The translations under genes were made by a program, and so were the position numbers. Below, piece by piece: positions 1 to 9,273 of a stretch of DNA of 64,000 nt (the first letter of the stretch is position 1; every line of letters starts with the position of its first letter). The notes under the pieces were generated by a model. That model was not told where the DNA came from, did no database searches, and was given only the letters and a program-made list of their open reading frames with translations. The DNA is from Hondaea fermentalgiana. Lineage: Eukaryota > Sar > Bigyra > Thraustochytrida > Thraustochytriidae. The stretch covers positions 17,526-81,525 of the forward strand of contig NPFB01000001.1 of assembly GCA_014084085.1 (NCBI GenBank), in the 5' to 3' direction.

Positions 1-642
1 CCGCCGCGCGCAGTGGGCGCCGGGGGGCGCCTCCCCGCAGAAGGCCGCGGCGCCCTCCCGCGCCCTCTGCCTGCTTTCCAATTGGGGTTCGCGGGGCGGG
101 AATTCGGATCCCGCCTTCGCAGCGCCGCGCCAAGCAGGGCCCGCCTCTGGGCCCCGCCAGAGACAGTGCCTCCGGGGGGCGCTGCGGGCGCGCGCGCCGC
201 CCGCCCTGCGATCGGACCATGACGCCGACCCGTGCGCGCTCGCCGTCGCGCATGACGTCACCGCCCTCTCCTCGATCATCCCCTCGCTCCTCCGCCCCGT
301 CATCGCGCGGCCTCGCTGCAGCCAGCCGGCCAGCTCAGCTGGCGACCTGCGTTAAGCCAGCCCTCCAGCAGCCGCTGCAGCCGCGCAGATGCCACGCGAG
401 ACGAGGGATGGCATCTGCGCTGCCGCCGCTCCGCACGAACCAACCACCTAATCTTATAACGATCGATCGCGAGGCACGCATGCATCAATCCACCCGTCCA
501 CACCATCCGTGCAACCGGCGACGGCTTCTCCCTCTTCTCCTTCCGCGTTGCTGCGACGAGCGAGCGCCTTGGCAACCTGACCGGCAACAGCGGTGATCTG
601 GCTGATGGCGCCACCATGCCCGATGACGACGACAACGACGGC

Positions 643-681
<39 letters not shown>

Positions 682-1311
682 CTTGCGCCCTTCCTTCCTT
701 CCTTCCTCGCACTCGCAGGCCGAAGAAGAGACGAAGACGGATACGCATCGTAGGAGAGGCCAAGATGAAGAAGCGCCGTGGAGAGCACGCGGGGTCGCCG
801 CGATGCCGCGGCCGTCTTCGATAAATTGTAAACTCGAGTCGGGACGGCGCCGCTCGCACCGGCCAGGCAAAGAAAGACGCAACGGGCGCAACGAACTTGG
901 TTCGCGCGGTCGCGGCGCCGACGCATCCTGGCAGCCACCCGCGAATCTTGGCGGAATCCGCCGCGCGGAGAAGACGCAGAGGTCCACAATCAGACGCAGC
1001 CGCGAATTGGCTCGTGCCGGCCGAGCCATGGACGGTTTCGGCCACTGCTGCTGGGCATCGACGTACGTCGCACACCTCTGCGACCTCTCCTCCTTCGTTC
1101 GTTCGCACTGCGACGAGCGTGGTGGCAGGCGCGAGCAAGGTAATGCAAGGAGGCGGCACAGCAGACGATGCAACGTAATGGCAAAAATGGTGCTGATTAT
1201 GTACATACTACAAACAATGTGGTGGGACACGTGCGCATGGTCGGTCGATCGGAAGGGCAATGACGCAAAAATCGTGAATGGACGAGACGAAAATAATCCA
1301 TCAAGCATCCC
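1..1311. other. Left-edge intergenic region
   Basis: No gene is recognised here. Several open frames exist on both strands, but they are arginine/alanine/serine-rich, overlap one another and match no family. The region holds a CACG tetranucleotide microsatellite at about 643-681 and is otherwise GC-rich unique DNA. It lies 3' of the arrestin-like gene, which is transcribed toward it. Confidence 0.6.
643..681. repeat. (CACG)n microsatellite
   Basis: About nine perfect CACG units in a row, in non-coding DNA. Similar CACG/CATG tracts occur at 2785-2848. Confidence 0.9.
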
Positions 1312-2391
1312 TCAAGCATAACCCGGCTTGAGCTCCATGTTCTCGGGCTCGCCGTGGCCGGCCACAGCGTACTCGGCGACGTCGCCGAGGCCCTCGACCC
1401 AAAAGCTCGGGTCAATCGGACGTTGGTAAATGTGGACAGGAAAATGCAACTCAATATCCGGCGCGCACTGCAGCTCCGAGACAATGTCCAGCACGTAGCT
1501 GCACTCCAGGTGCTGCGCCTTGGTCGTCGGGTGCGTGTCCGGAATGCGGAACTTCATATGCACCGTCTTGGTCTCGCCGGGTTCGATCACGTCGAAACGC
1601 CCCAACTGCATTTCACGCGAGCTATTGATCTGATGCTCGTCCGCGCGCATACGCATAATGCGGTTCATCTCCACCATGGCCGTGACCTCGAGCGCGCTCT
1701 CGTTCTCCACCTTGAGCACCGCCTCGGCCTCGTCCCCGGGGCTGTATACGTTCTTGTCCAAGGTGGCCTCCATCTTGAGGCTGCCGCGGTTGATGCAGCA
1801 GCAAAACATCACCGACGCCTCCCTGGCGTCCGAGGGCATGGGCACGGCTTTGGGCAGCCCGGGGTACACGCAAAAGTCCACCTTCTTTTCCAGATCCTTC
1901 GAGTCGTCCAGATCTACCACGGCCTTGAGGCTGTACTCGACCTTGGCCTTCATGTTGTGCGTGCGTCCTCGCGTGCCTCGCCATCCGAACGCGGTGCCAT
2001 CCTCTACGTCCCACGAGCCTGCGAGGGCTCCGCCCTTCTTCCCCTTGGTGGGCAGTGTAAACGAGAATGGAAACGCGTACTTGCCTGCGCCCATCTCAAA
2101 ATCCTCGCTCGGGACCAGCTTGATCTTCTTCTTGAAAAAGCTTTCCTTCTCGTCGTACTCTGCGCTCTCCTCGCGATGGCCCGTCACCTGGCGGACGCCC
2201 TCCACCTCCTCGAAGATCGGTTCTTCCCATTCTTCGCGCCATTCCACCTTTTCCTTGCCCTTGACCTTGACGTAGATCTTGTCTACATCTACCGCTTCCT
2301 TGAGCTCCAGATACACGGTTCCCTGCACGTCGTCTCCCGGCGTGTAGAACGGCTTGTCCAGCGCCACCTGCAGCTTGCCCACCTTGCCCAT
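1312..2391 (-). CDS. Arrestin-domain protein
   Basis: 359 aa. The fold is that of alpha-arrestins: an N-terminal beta-sandwich (about residues 1-160, opening with a lipid-free 'KPFYTPGDDVQGTVYLEL' strand pattern) and a C-terminal sandwich (about 180-320, with 'KNVYSPGDEAEAVLKVEN' and 'FRIPDTHPTTKAQHLECSY'). Both are hallmark strand signatures of the Arrestin_N and Arrestin_C domains. Alpha-arrestins usually act as cytosolic adaptors for membrane-protein trafficking. No PPxY ubiquitin-ligase motif is visible, so the usual Nedd4-recruiting role cannot be assumed. The ATG at 2391 is the only start that keeps the first beta strand. The gene is convergent with nothing on its 3' side, and its upstream region carries a TTGC microsatellite. 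The family call is confident; the substrate is unknown. Confidence 0.85.
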   Translation of the reverse strand: MGKVGKLQVALDKPFYTPGDDVQGTVYLELKEAVDVDKIYVKVKGKEKVEWREEWEEPIFEEVEGVRQVTGHREESAEYDEKESFFKKKIKLVPSEDFEMGAGKYAFPFSFTLPTKGKKGGALAGSWDVEDGTAFGWRGTRGRTHNMKAKVEYSLKAVVDLDDSKDLEKKVDFCVYPGLPKAVPMPSDAREASVMFCCCINRGSLKMEATLDKNVYSPGDEAEAVLKVENESALEVTAMVEMNRIMRMRADEHQINSSREMQLGRFDVIEPGETKTVHMKFRIPDTHPTTKAQHLECSYVLDIVSELQCAPDIELHFPVHIYQRPIDPSFWVEGLGDVAEYAVAGHGEPENMELKPGYA

Positions 2392-2485
2392 CTTCGTCTC
2401 ACTTCTCCTTCTTGGTCACCAGAAATGCGAGTGACCGAGCGCACGTCCTTCTTCTTTCTCGCCAGGCCAGCCAGACAGGCGTCGT

Positions 2486-2491
2486 GCTTGC

Positions 2492-2522
<31 letters not shown>

Positions 2523-2540
2523 CGCTTGCTTGCTCGCTCA
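2486..2540. repeat. (CTTG)n microsatellite
   Basis: Run of CTTG units with a few CTCG variants, about 100 bases upstream of the arrestin-like start codon. The same tetranucleotide abuts the second assembly gap at 32892-32944. Confidence 0.85.
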
Positions 2541-2784
2541 CTCACGTGCTTAGCGATTTGCTTCGCCGCGCCCAAGGCAGGATCGATTGCGTCATGTCCC
2601 CGCGGGGTAGGCGGCCAGCCAGCTCGCGTCTGGGTCCGCGCCGCTCACGCTGGACACATGCACCGGCTCTGGTCGCACCTTTTCCGTAGGCTATTCTTGA
2701 TTCTGCGACGCGGTCGGTTGCGGAACCACCGCGTGCCGCCAGGCCAGCGGCGGCGGCGGTGAGAGCTCATCACCAAGACCTCCC

Positions 2785-2848
2785 GCACGCACGCATGCAC
2801 GCACGCACGTACGCACGCATGCACGCACGTACGCACGCATGCACGCCC
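2785..2848. repeat. CACG/CATG/CGTA tetranucleotide tract
   Basis: Alternating purine-pyrimidine repeat of CACG with interspersed CATG and CGTA units over about 64 bases. Such a sequence could adopt Z-DNA, but that is only inference. Confidence 0.8.
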
Positions 2849-3898
2849 GAAGGCAGCGCAGCGCAGTGCATCTGGCGAATCGATTGGACGTCCGATGCAG
2901 CGCGCCATGCCAAGACGCGCGGGTTCCTGAGCGAGTGAACAATCAAAGCCAGCGGGTAAGCCAATAGCTCTCTTTCTCTCTCGGTAATGAGAGCCAGCAT
3001 AATGATCAGGCTCCAATATTCTCAAGCCCCAGTCGCAGCCAGACACACCGCTGCCGCGTGCAGAGGAGACTCAATCACACCTTAGCCATCATCGTCCACA
3101 ACCAAGCAGTCGAACTTTCCTTGCTTTTCATTGGTCACAATGAGCCAAAAAAAGCAAAAAGACGAATTTGACACACCGCATGGCGGACGATGCTTTATCC
3201 ATCCATGTCACGAAGCAGCCACCACTTTACCTGGCAATCACTTTCACTCGGGACGTCCGCCACACCCGAGCATCTGTGAGAGTGGCGAATGACACCCTGG
3301 TAGTGGCTGTGGCTGGCGAAAGAAGTCATCATCTTTGGTCGATGGAGTGGATTCTTGAATATAAATGAATGAACGAACACGACAAGGGCAAGGATTCTAT
3401 CGATGCACCTCGTTCGTTCATTTTGATAAAAGCACCCAAATCAATGCCAATGCATGTCAAGGGCCGCCGCTGCTGCTGATCACAATACACCGCTCTAGCC
3501 GCTGCCGTACCAGAAGCCAAAGCAGAGCGAGCTCTTTTCCTCCTTTGCAATCGAACGCGTCGTGACGTACCCCCCAGCAGATGATCTTCAAAGCAATACA
3601 CTTGGGCGGGGGGCATGATACGAGACTTTGCGCGTGCCGCCTTCTTGAGAACGGGGCAAATCAAGAAGCGCAAAGAAGCCCGACGCCGCGCCCGCTGCGC
3701 TTGCCCCGCCCGCGGCCCCGAGCTTGCGCGCGCCCGCCTGCCTGACCGCCCGCGTCCCCTCGAGCGCCCTCGCCGACCCGCCGCCCGCGTCTGTGCGCCG
3801 GCGTACGCGCGAACTTCAGCGGAGAAGAGGCGAATTCGCGAGCGAGGGAAGCGAGCGAGCAAGCTTGTGCGCGCGCACGCTCGCGACGAGCAAGCACC

Positions 3899-4276
3899 AT
3901 GTCGGAGCTCGACGCAGTCAAGGCGCGGCAGAAGGAGGTGGACTCGCTGCTCTCCCGATCCAAGTACACAGAGGCCATTGGCGCTGCGCTCCAAGATCCG
4001 CCGCTTGGATCCAAGGATGAAGCGGCCAAAGATATCAACACCGCCACCGTGCTCAAGGCCATCTCCTCGCCTCCGGACCAGGACGTAGAAAAGATCGTGC
4101 AAAGTCTTTTCGCGAGCGGGTCCTCCGAGCTCTGCGACAACCTCATGAAATACATTTACAAGGGTCTCGCGGACGGATCATACTGCGGTGTCTTGCTCAA
4201 GTGGCACGCGCATACTGTCAACATTGCCGGCTATGGCCCCATCATTCGCGCCATGACGGACCGAAAGACTGTCTAG
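3899..4276 (+). CDS. ARPC5: Arp2/3 complex subunit 5 (p16-Arc)
   Basis: 125 aa. ARPC5 is the small alpha-helical subunit of the Arp2/3 complex that nucleates branched actin filaments in the cytoplasm. Family signatures are clear: 'ALQDPPLGSKDEAAKD' near residues 30-45, a helix around 'DVEKIVQSL', 'LMKYIYKGL' near residue 80, 'LLKWHAHTVNIAGYGPIIRAMTDRKTV' at the C-terminus (the strongly conserved ARPC5 tail ending in RKTV). The length is slightly short of the usual 140-155 aa, mainly at the variable N-terminus, so the gene looks complete and intronless. The start ATG sits after a GC-rich leader with the context CACCATGTCG. Its presence implies lamellipodial or endocytic actin in this organism. 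Confidence 0.93.
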   Translation: MSELDAVKARQKEVDSLLSRSKYTEAIGAALQDPPLGSKDEAAKDINTATVLKAISSPPDQDVEKIVQSLFASGSSELCDNLMKYIYKGLADGSYCGVLLKWHAHTVNIAGYGPIIRAMTDRKTV

Positions 4277-4933
4277 ATGTTCGCCACCACGACTCTGAAA
4301 GCTGAATAGAGGTTCCACGTTTCTTTTCTTCTCCTTCGGATTTTCAAAAAAATTTAAAAGGGACCAGAGCCCGCTTGCAAGAGGCAGTCTTCAGCCAGCG
4401 TGCCACACAGACAGGCAAGCTCGCGGACGTGATTCTCATTGCAAAATCACCAATCAATTTTTTGTTCTCTAATCAATTTCAATCACTCGGCGGTGAAAGG
4501 CGCGCGTTGCGAATAAGGTTACTTCAGCCTTACGTTTCTTGTGTTCCCCTGCATTGGCGCGTTGCTTTTGCGCATTTGGCAAAATGGTACAGTTATACTA
4601 GAACTCACTGTTCATTCGGCGTAGGTCCTCAAGCTAGTGCTATTTGAGAAGGCTAGAAGATGAATTGTAAAGCCTCTGCCCAAAGACTACGTTGACTTTC
4701 TGTACACGCACAGACTCAACAAATTCAAAATGTCCCAATATTTCTTTGTATTGCAACTACAAGGAGCGACATGAGGCCGCTTTTCGTTTCGAGATTAGTG
4801 CTTGAAATGGATGACAGAAAGACAGACAGCGACTGAAAGCTGAGCTTGCTTTTCAAGCATCAAGGTCTTGAACCAAACAATCAGAGAGCTTTTTCTCTTC
4901 AGCTCTCTTCTCCTCTTTTCTACATGAGGAACC
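4277..4933. other. Intergenic region, convergent gene ends
   Basis: About 650 bases between the 3' ends of ARPC5 (+) and the Cys-rich membrane protein (-). It is more AT-rich than the coding DNA, with A- and T-runs near 4345-4360 that may belong to 3' UTRs or polyadenylation regions. No gene is recognised. Confidence 0.6.
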
Positions 4934-5572
4934 TCAGAATTGATACCCATGCTTCGGATCGTACTTTGGATTACCAGAATTGACGACAGGGAGACTGTCG
5001 TCTGCATCGACAAAGAGTGTAGAGGGAGGCGATGGGGCCTTTTTCGTAAACGAGGGGGCGCTTGGCATATGGCTCGAGATGTTGCAAGAGCCACACGAGT
5101 TGCACGTCCCCACATGCCACCACCCTCGTCGTCGACCGTGGACGCACAACAAGGCCAAGAGAAAGATAAAGACCACCCCTCCAGCAACACCGCCGAGAAC
5201 AATCTCGAGCTCGGGATCAATCCCTTCTGATGACTCTATGTCTTGCAGAGATGGGGCGCAGGTGAAAAAGCTCGTCTCGCACGAGGTCAGATTAGCGCAA
5301 GACGTGCTGTCACACGAAGCAAGCGATCCGCAAGCGCATTGGTCGTCGATGCAGGCCGCAAACTCGCCAAAGCATGCAGCACACGACGTCGTGTAGTTCG
5401 CGTCCGTGTGCATGCATGTCGCGACACAGGCATCATCCCCGTCAGAGGTGCATCCCTCCACGCACGTTTGCAGACTCGACAGCTCTGCGACGTGATCCTG
5501 GCCGCCGGCTGACCAGAGACTGACGTCAGACGCCGAGCAAGCCTGCACCGATGCAAACGTTACCGTAGCCAT
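4934..5572 (-). CDS. Cys-rich single-pass membrane protein, astacin-tail paralogue
   Basis: 212 aa. Residues about 12-110 form a cysteine-rich module whose spacing matches the C-terminal module of the astacin protease encoded just upstream (6334-8079): both start 'CS.SD..(I/L)WS', then 'L..C.E.C', 'C(V)A.C..T.A.(F/Y)T..C..CF...V/A.C....C.C'. A hydrophobic stretch at about 122-145 ('VLGGVAGGVVFIFLLALLCV') followed by HGRRRG is a transmembrane helix with a basic stop-transfer. The tail is cytoplasmic. There is no protease domain and no full signal peptide; the N-terminus 'MATVTFASVQA' before the first Cys looks like the end of one. An in-frame TAG lies about 30 bases upstream, so a signal peptide would need an upstream exon. 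The gene is either truncated or missing its first exon. Its function is unknown. Confidence 0.65.
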   Translation of the reverse strand: MATVTFASVQACSASDVSLWSAGGQDHVAELSSLQTCVEGCTSDGDDACVATCMHTDANYTTSCAACFGEFAACIDDQCACGSLASCDSTSCANLTSCETSFFTCAPSLQDIESSEGIDPELEIVLGGVAGGVVFIFLLALLCVHGRRRGWWHVGTCNSCGSCNISSHMPSAPSFTKKAPSPPSTLFVDADDSLPVVNSGNPKYDPKHGYQF

Positions 5573-6333
5573 GCTTGTGTGCCAATGAAGACAAGTCTAT
5601 GCACGTGCCCTCAATGTTTCCAGTCTGCTGCTCCTGCTTTAGCCCTTGATCTTGCAGCTGCGCCGCGAACCCTCGCTCGTCCGAGTCGCGCGCCACATGG
5701 CACTGACACTATGAGCGTGTGGGCACCAGCGCACGCTCATTTTTCGACCTAGCTCAGCGAGCGAGGGAATGAACGTGTGCGCGTGGGCGCTGGCCCACTT
5801 TCAGCCACACATTCATGCACTATGATCGTATGCTACGGTCCTCCCGCAAAAATGAGCGATAGGACTGCTTGAGCGAACGACGTGGGCTGCGCGCGTACCT
5901 TCTCCTTGTGTAGCACCAGCGCTGCTCACCTGGGATCGCCGGTTCAGCCCACAGGAAGCAAGAAAAGACGAAACACTCTGCTACTATACTCTGCGGGGCT
6001 ACTACTATACCTATAGGCCTACTTTCAGCAAGCAGGCACAAGTGCAGCTAAAGGAGAATAGAGGTGATGGCAGAAAGAGGGCGGTCAACAAAGATGGGCG
6101 AGAGTCACGTCAACGACGACTAGGCTAGATCTGCGAGCGAAAAAGACAGAAAAAGGAAAAGCAAAGAAAGGACAGTCATGGTTGTCAAATCGATTTTATC
6201 ACCTATCAATGCATGGTCAGCGAGATAAAGAAGAAAAAAAAGGCTCTCATTCACAGTGGTAGACGCAGGCTGGTTCTCAAGTAAGTAAAGCATGGAAACA
6301 AAGACAAGGGAAAAGAGGTCAGCACCAACGAGC
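5573..6333. other. Intergenic region between the two related membrane-protein genes
   Basis: About 760 bases. It contains two inverted repeats (5711-5740 and 5783-5798) and a short motif around 5987-6012 resembling one upstream of the astacin gene (8431-8456). No gene is recognised. Confidence 0.5.
5711..5740. repeat. Inverted repeat, 9-bp stem
   Basis: ATGAGCGTG at 5711-5719 pairs with CACGCTCAT at 5732-5740 across a 12-base loop. A second, shorter hairpin (GTGGGC-GCTG-GCCCAC) lies at 5783-5798 and partly resembles an inverted copy of the first loop region. The role is unknown. Confidence 0.6.
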
Positions 6334-8079
6334 TTAGACATCAAAACTGGTCTGGCGGTGAAAGGAAGGCGCGGCAAGCTGATGCTGCGCTTGACTATTG
6401 TCCTTCTTTTTCTTGCCAGATTTGCCAAAATTGAAGCCAAAAGGACTGCCTCCAGAAACTTTGGCCTCGCCAAAGTCAAGCGGGCTCGTTGACTTTGCAT
6501 GACGACGGCGACGACGTCTCGCAACCAAGGCAAAGGACGCGAGCAACACACAAGCCAGACCCGCACCAACGCCACCAATGACACCGAGCATCGACGATGA
6601 GACACCCGAGCTCTGAGAAGCACCTTCCGTTGCGTCATACCTGACGGCACTGAGGACGCCTGTGCACTCTCGAAACTCAAAGTCGCAGGTCTCCACTTGG
6701 TCGCATTGGTCGCACAACGTGGTATTCGTGTTGTATGTACAGTTGCATCGAGCCTCGAGGCAGACCACATAGTTGGCAAAGCATGTGGAGCACGGCGACG
6801 TGAAACCGGCGCTGGTCGCCACACAGTCGGCAACACACGTGGTATTGGATCCTGTGCACGTCTCAGAGCACTCGCGCAGAGTCGAGTAGTCCTCGAGATC
6901 GTCAGGGCGCACATCGCTCCAGATTTGCTCATCGGACGTAGAGCATACCTTGGTCGGAGCAGGCGTAGGCGCCACTGTCGGCCCCGGTGTCGTCGGAAAA
7001 GCCGTGGGATACGGCGTCGGCTTCTTCGTAGGGAATGCCGTCGGGTACGGCGTAGGCTTTGGCGTTGGCGTAGGACTCGGCGTCGGTTTGGGCGTCGGCT
7101 TTTTCGTGGGGAATGCCGTCGGTTTAGGTGTAGGCTTTGGCGTTGGAAAAGGTGTGGGCTCTTCCGTGGGCTGTGCATCCGGGCTTCGTGTGGGACTCAA
7201 GGTTGTCGGGGCTGTTGGATACATGGTCGGATAAAAGGTCACGTCGGGATCATCGTAGAGAATCTTGAGCTGCATCACGTCGTCTGTACTCATCGCCGAG
7301 CGCTGACCAATGTCTACTCCATCTGGTGGAGTGATTGTGTTTTTGCCATTTTTCGAAAAGGCCTTGGCGCGGTAATGCATGACCGAGGCATAATCATAAG
7401 GCGAATTAAAGGACCTGGACTCACGGAGGGCAAAGTTGTGCTCTTTGCCAGAGACGATATTGTCCCAATTGATTGTCACGTAATCATCACGGTCTGGGCG
7501 AGACTGTTCATGCCAAAATCCGAGCGTGTGCAGCATTTCGTGCTGCGTTGTGCCGCGTCCGAGACATCCAGAGGATCGCAGCGAGATCTGTTGTTTTCCC
7601 GAGACGTATCCCATCGACGAAGAGCATCCCGACCCACTGTAGATCTCGACGTAGTCGTCCTCGTCGGTGCGCTCGACAAAGCTAAGCCAGCTTCCGGCCT
7701 GGTCTGCCAGGTCGTTGAGGTGGCCCCAGATCGTGTTCTGCTGCGCTGTCGTGTAATCGCCTGATGCAAAGGTGATGGGAATGGTAACGACGCCGTTGTC
7801 GTCCTTGGGCCAGATCCATCGGTCGTAGATCAGGGCGTCGAGGTTTCTCCTCGAAGCAGGCCGCGAGACCACCCCGCGGCTAACCATGCGCTCGGCCAGC
7901 TCGTAGCCGTACGCTGCGTACAGTCGCTCGTAATCGACCACAAGATCACCTTCGAAGAGTAGGTCCGAGTCGCTAAGTTCCTCGTCCTGCTGCGTTTCAT
8001 CCTCCGCGGCAGCGCGGCCGGCGAGCGCGCACACAAAGGCCGCCGCCCACGCCCATCGCTTCGCGAGCGTCAGCCGCAT
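6334..8079 (-). CDS. Membrane-anchored astacin-family zinc metalloprotease
   Basis: 581 aa from the ATG at 8079, which begins a signal peptide (residues 1-25, hydrophobic core '[11 protein letters not shown]'). An upstream ATG at 8265 would add 62 low-complexity residues and bury the signal, so it was not used. The prodomain is about 26-78 and ends in a possible RR cleavage site. The astacin catalytic domain is about 79-280. It has the zinc site [12 protein letters not shown] at 180-191 (His180, His184, His190; Glu181 catalytic) and the Met-turn SVMHY at 232-236. A P/T-rich linker of KPTPKPT / AFPTKKPTP repeats spans about 287-377 and is probably O-glycosylated. Then come a Cys-rich module (379-472), a transmembrane helix (about 497-520), an RRRRRR stop-transfer and a basic tail. 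It is predicted to be a cell-surface protease. The Cys-rich module and anchor are shared with the gene at 4934-5572. Confidence 0.9.
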   Translation of the reverse strand: MRLTLAKRWAWAAAFVCALAGRAAAEDETQQDEELSDSDLLFEGDLVVDYERLYAAYGYELAERMVSRGVVSRPASRRNLDALIYDRWIWPKDDNGVVTIPITFASGDYTTAQQNTIWGHLNDLADQAGSWLSFVERTDEDDYVEIYSGSGCSSSMGYVSGKQQISLRSSGCLGRGTTQHEMLHTLGFWHEQSRPDRDDYVTINWDNIVSGKEHNFALRESRSFNSPYDYASVMHYRAKAFSKNGKNTITPPDGVDIGQRSAMSTDDVMQLKILYDDPDVTFYPTMYPTAPTTLSPTRSPDAQPTEEPTPFPTPKPTPKPTAFPTKKPTPKPTPSPTPTPKPTPYPTAFPTKKPTPYPTAFPTTPGPTVAPTPAPTKVCSTSDEQIWSDVRPDDLEDYSTLRECSETCTGSNTTCVADCVATSAGFTSPCSTCFANYVVCLEARCNCTYNTNTTLCDQCDQVETCDFEFRECTGVLSAVRYDATEGASQSSGVSSSMLGVIGGVGAGLACVLLASFALVARRRRRRHAKSTSPLDFGEAKVSGGSPFGFNFGKSGKKKKDNSQAQHQLAAPSFHRQTSFDV

Positions 8080-9273
8080 GGTCCAGCCCGGCGAGGGAAT
8101 GCAGGCTGCTAACGCTAGTCTACGGCTCGGCTCGGCTCGGCTCGGCTCTGCCCGGCACGTCGGAAGTCGTCTCGTGTCGTCTCGAGTCTCGCGCTCCCCG
8201 CGCCTCGAGGCTGCTGCTCCGGCGTGGCGAGGCGAGGCCGCCCCGACGATTTCGATTTGCTGCACCCGGCCTGGCTACTTGCTTGCTCCCTCTTTGCCCG
8301 ATGCGCTGCACGCGCGACGCGCGCGTGTTTCTTTTACTTTATTTCTTTTTTTATTTCTGACTGGACCAACGAACCAACCGAACCTGCCATGGCAAAAAGT
8401 CAACAATAGGGGTATATACAGATAGTAGAGCACTCTCCGGCTACTGTAGAGTATCCGTAAGAAGCCCTCACTAGTATACCGCGGGTGAGGCAAAGGAAGG
8501 TATTGTAGCCCGAGCACGTGCACGCGACCTGCGCGTGACGCTAGCCGTCAAGAGCTGCAAGGCCGCGCACTCAGCTCCTTCGCACCAGCCTCTCAGCCTG
8601 CTGTGCTGCTATACCTCGACTTCCCTCCCTCCCTCCGACCGACCGCCGGCCGCGCTTGCTCTTTCTCCGTCCTCGCTCGCTCGCTCGCTTCGGGCATTGG
8701 GTTCCTTTTTTCTTCTCCTATGTGGCACGTGCACACGCCACTTCCCCACCCATCCACCCAATGGCTTCCGCAAAACCCACTTGCGTGCGGCCCCGCGTAA
8801 ATCGGCTATCGCAATCTTCGCACTTGCAGCAGCAGGTCCCCTCCTGGCGGTCTCATTTGGGGTTGCGGCGCGTGCACACGCGCAGGCTCGAGCGCACGCG
8901 CAAGCTCGAGCGCACGCGCAAGCTTGAGCGCAAGCACTGCTCGGGCCGGAGCTGGGGTCGGTCAGCGCGGTGCAGCTCCCTCGCTCGCGCGCAGTCACGA
9001 CCGTCCTTCTCGCTGGTTCAGGGCCGCGGCACGAGCTACTTGCTGCAGCTGCAGTCTGGGCGCGTGGGCCTCGCACCGAACCAAGGCCAACTTTCCAGAC
9101 ACTGCACGCCGCCAGCCAGGAGACAGAGAAGGGGGGAAAAGAGAGCCTGCACACGCTCGCATGGCCACTTACAAGGAGCAGCAGCACACCGATCGTGCGT
9201 ATGGCCAAGGCCACGAGATAAATTTTACAGATTAGAAGCCGAGAAAAGTTGGAATGACGTGAGGACATGAATT
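8080..9273. other. Intergenic region upstream of the astacin gene
   Basis: About 1.2 kb between the astacin start (-) and the stop of the Sec14 gene (-). It holds a GGCTC pentamer tract (about 8126-8150), a short motif at 8431-8456 shared with 5987-6012, and an 18-base tandem repeat at 8881-8934. No gene is recognised; the open frames in the repeat are low-complexity. Confidence 0.6.
8881..8934. repeat. 18-base tandem repeat, three units
   Basis: Three consecutive copies of an 18-base unit (consensus CGCAAGCTCGAGCGCACG), the last diverged. Each unit contains a CTCGAG or CTTGAG hexamer. Confidence 0.85.

Larger units (their letters stand above)
2392..3898. other. Divergent intergenic region, arrestin to ARPC5
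   Basis: About 1.5 kb between two divergently transcribed genes, so it presumably contains both promoters. It holds a TTGC/CTTG microsatellite (about 2486-2540) and a CACG/CATG/CGTA tract (about 2785-2848). The last 250 bases before ARPC5 are very GC-rich and probably form its 5' UTR. No gene is recognised. Confidence 0.6.

Noticed and set aside
300..1308. Overlapping frames of 229-284 codons at the left edge
   Set aside because: Arg/Ser/Ala-rich, mutually overlapping, partly built from the CACG repeat, no recognisable domain.
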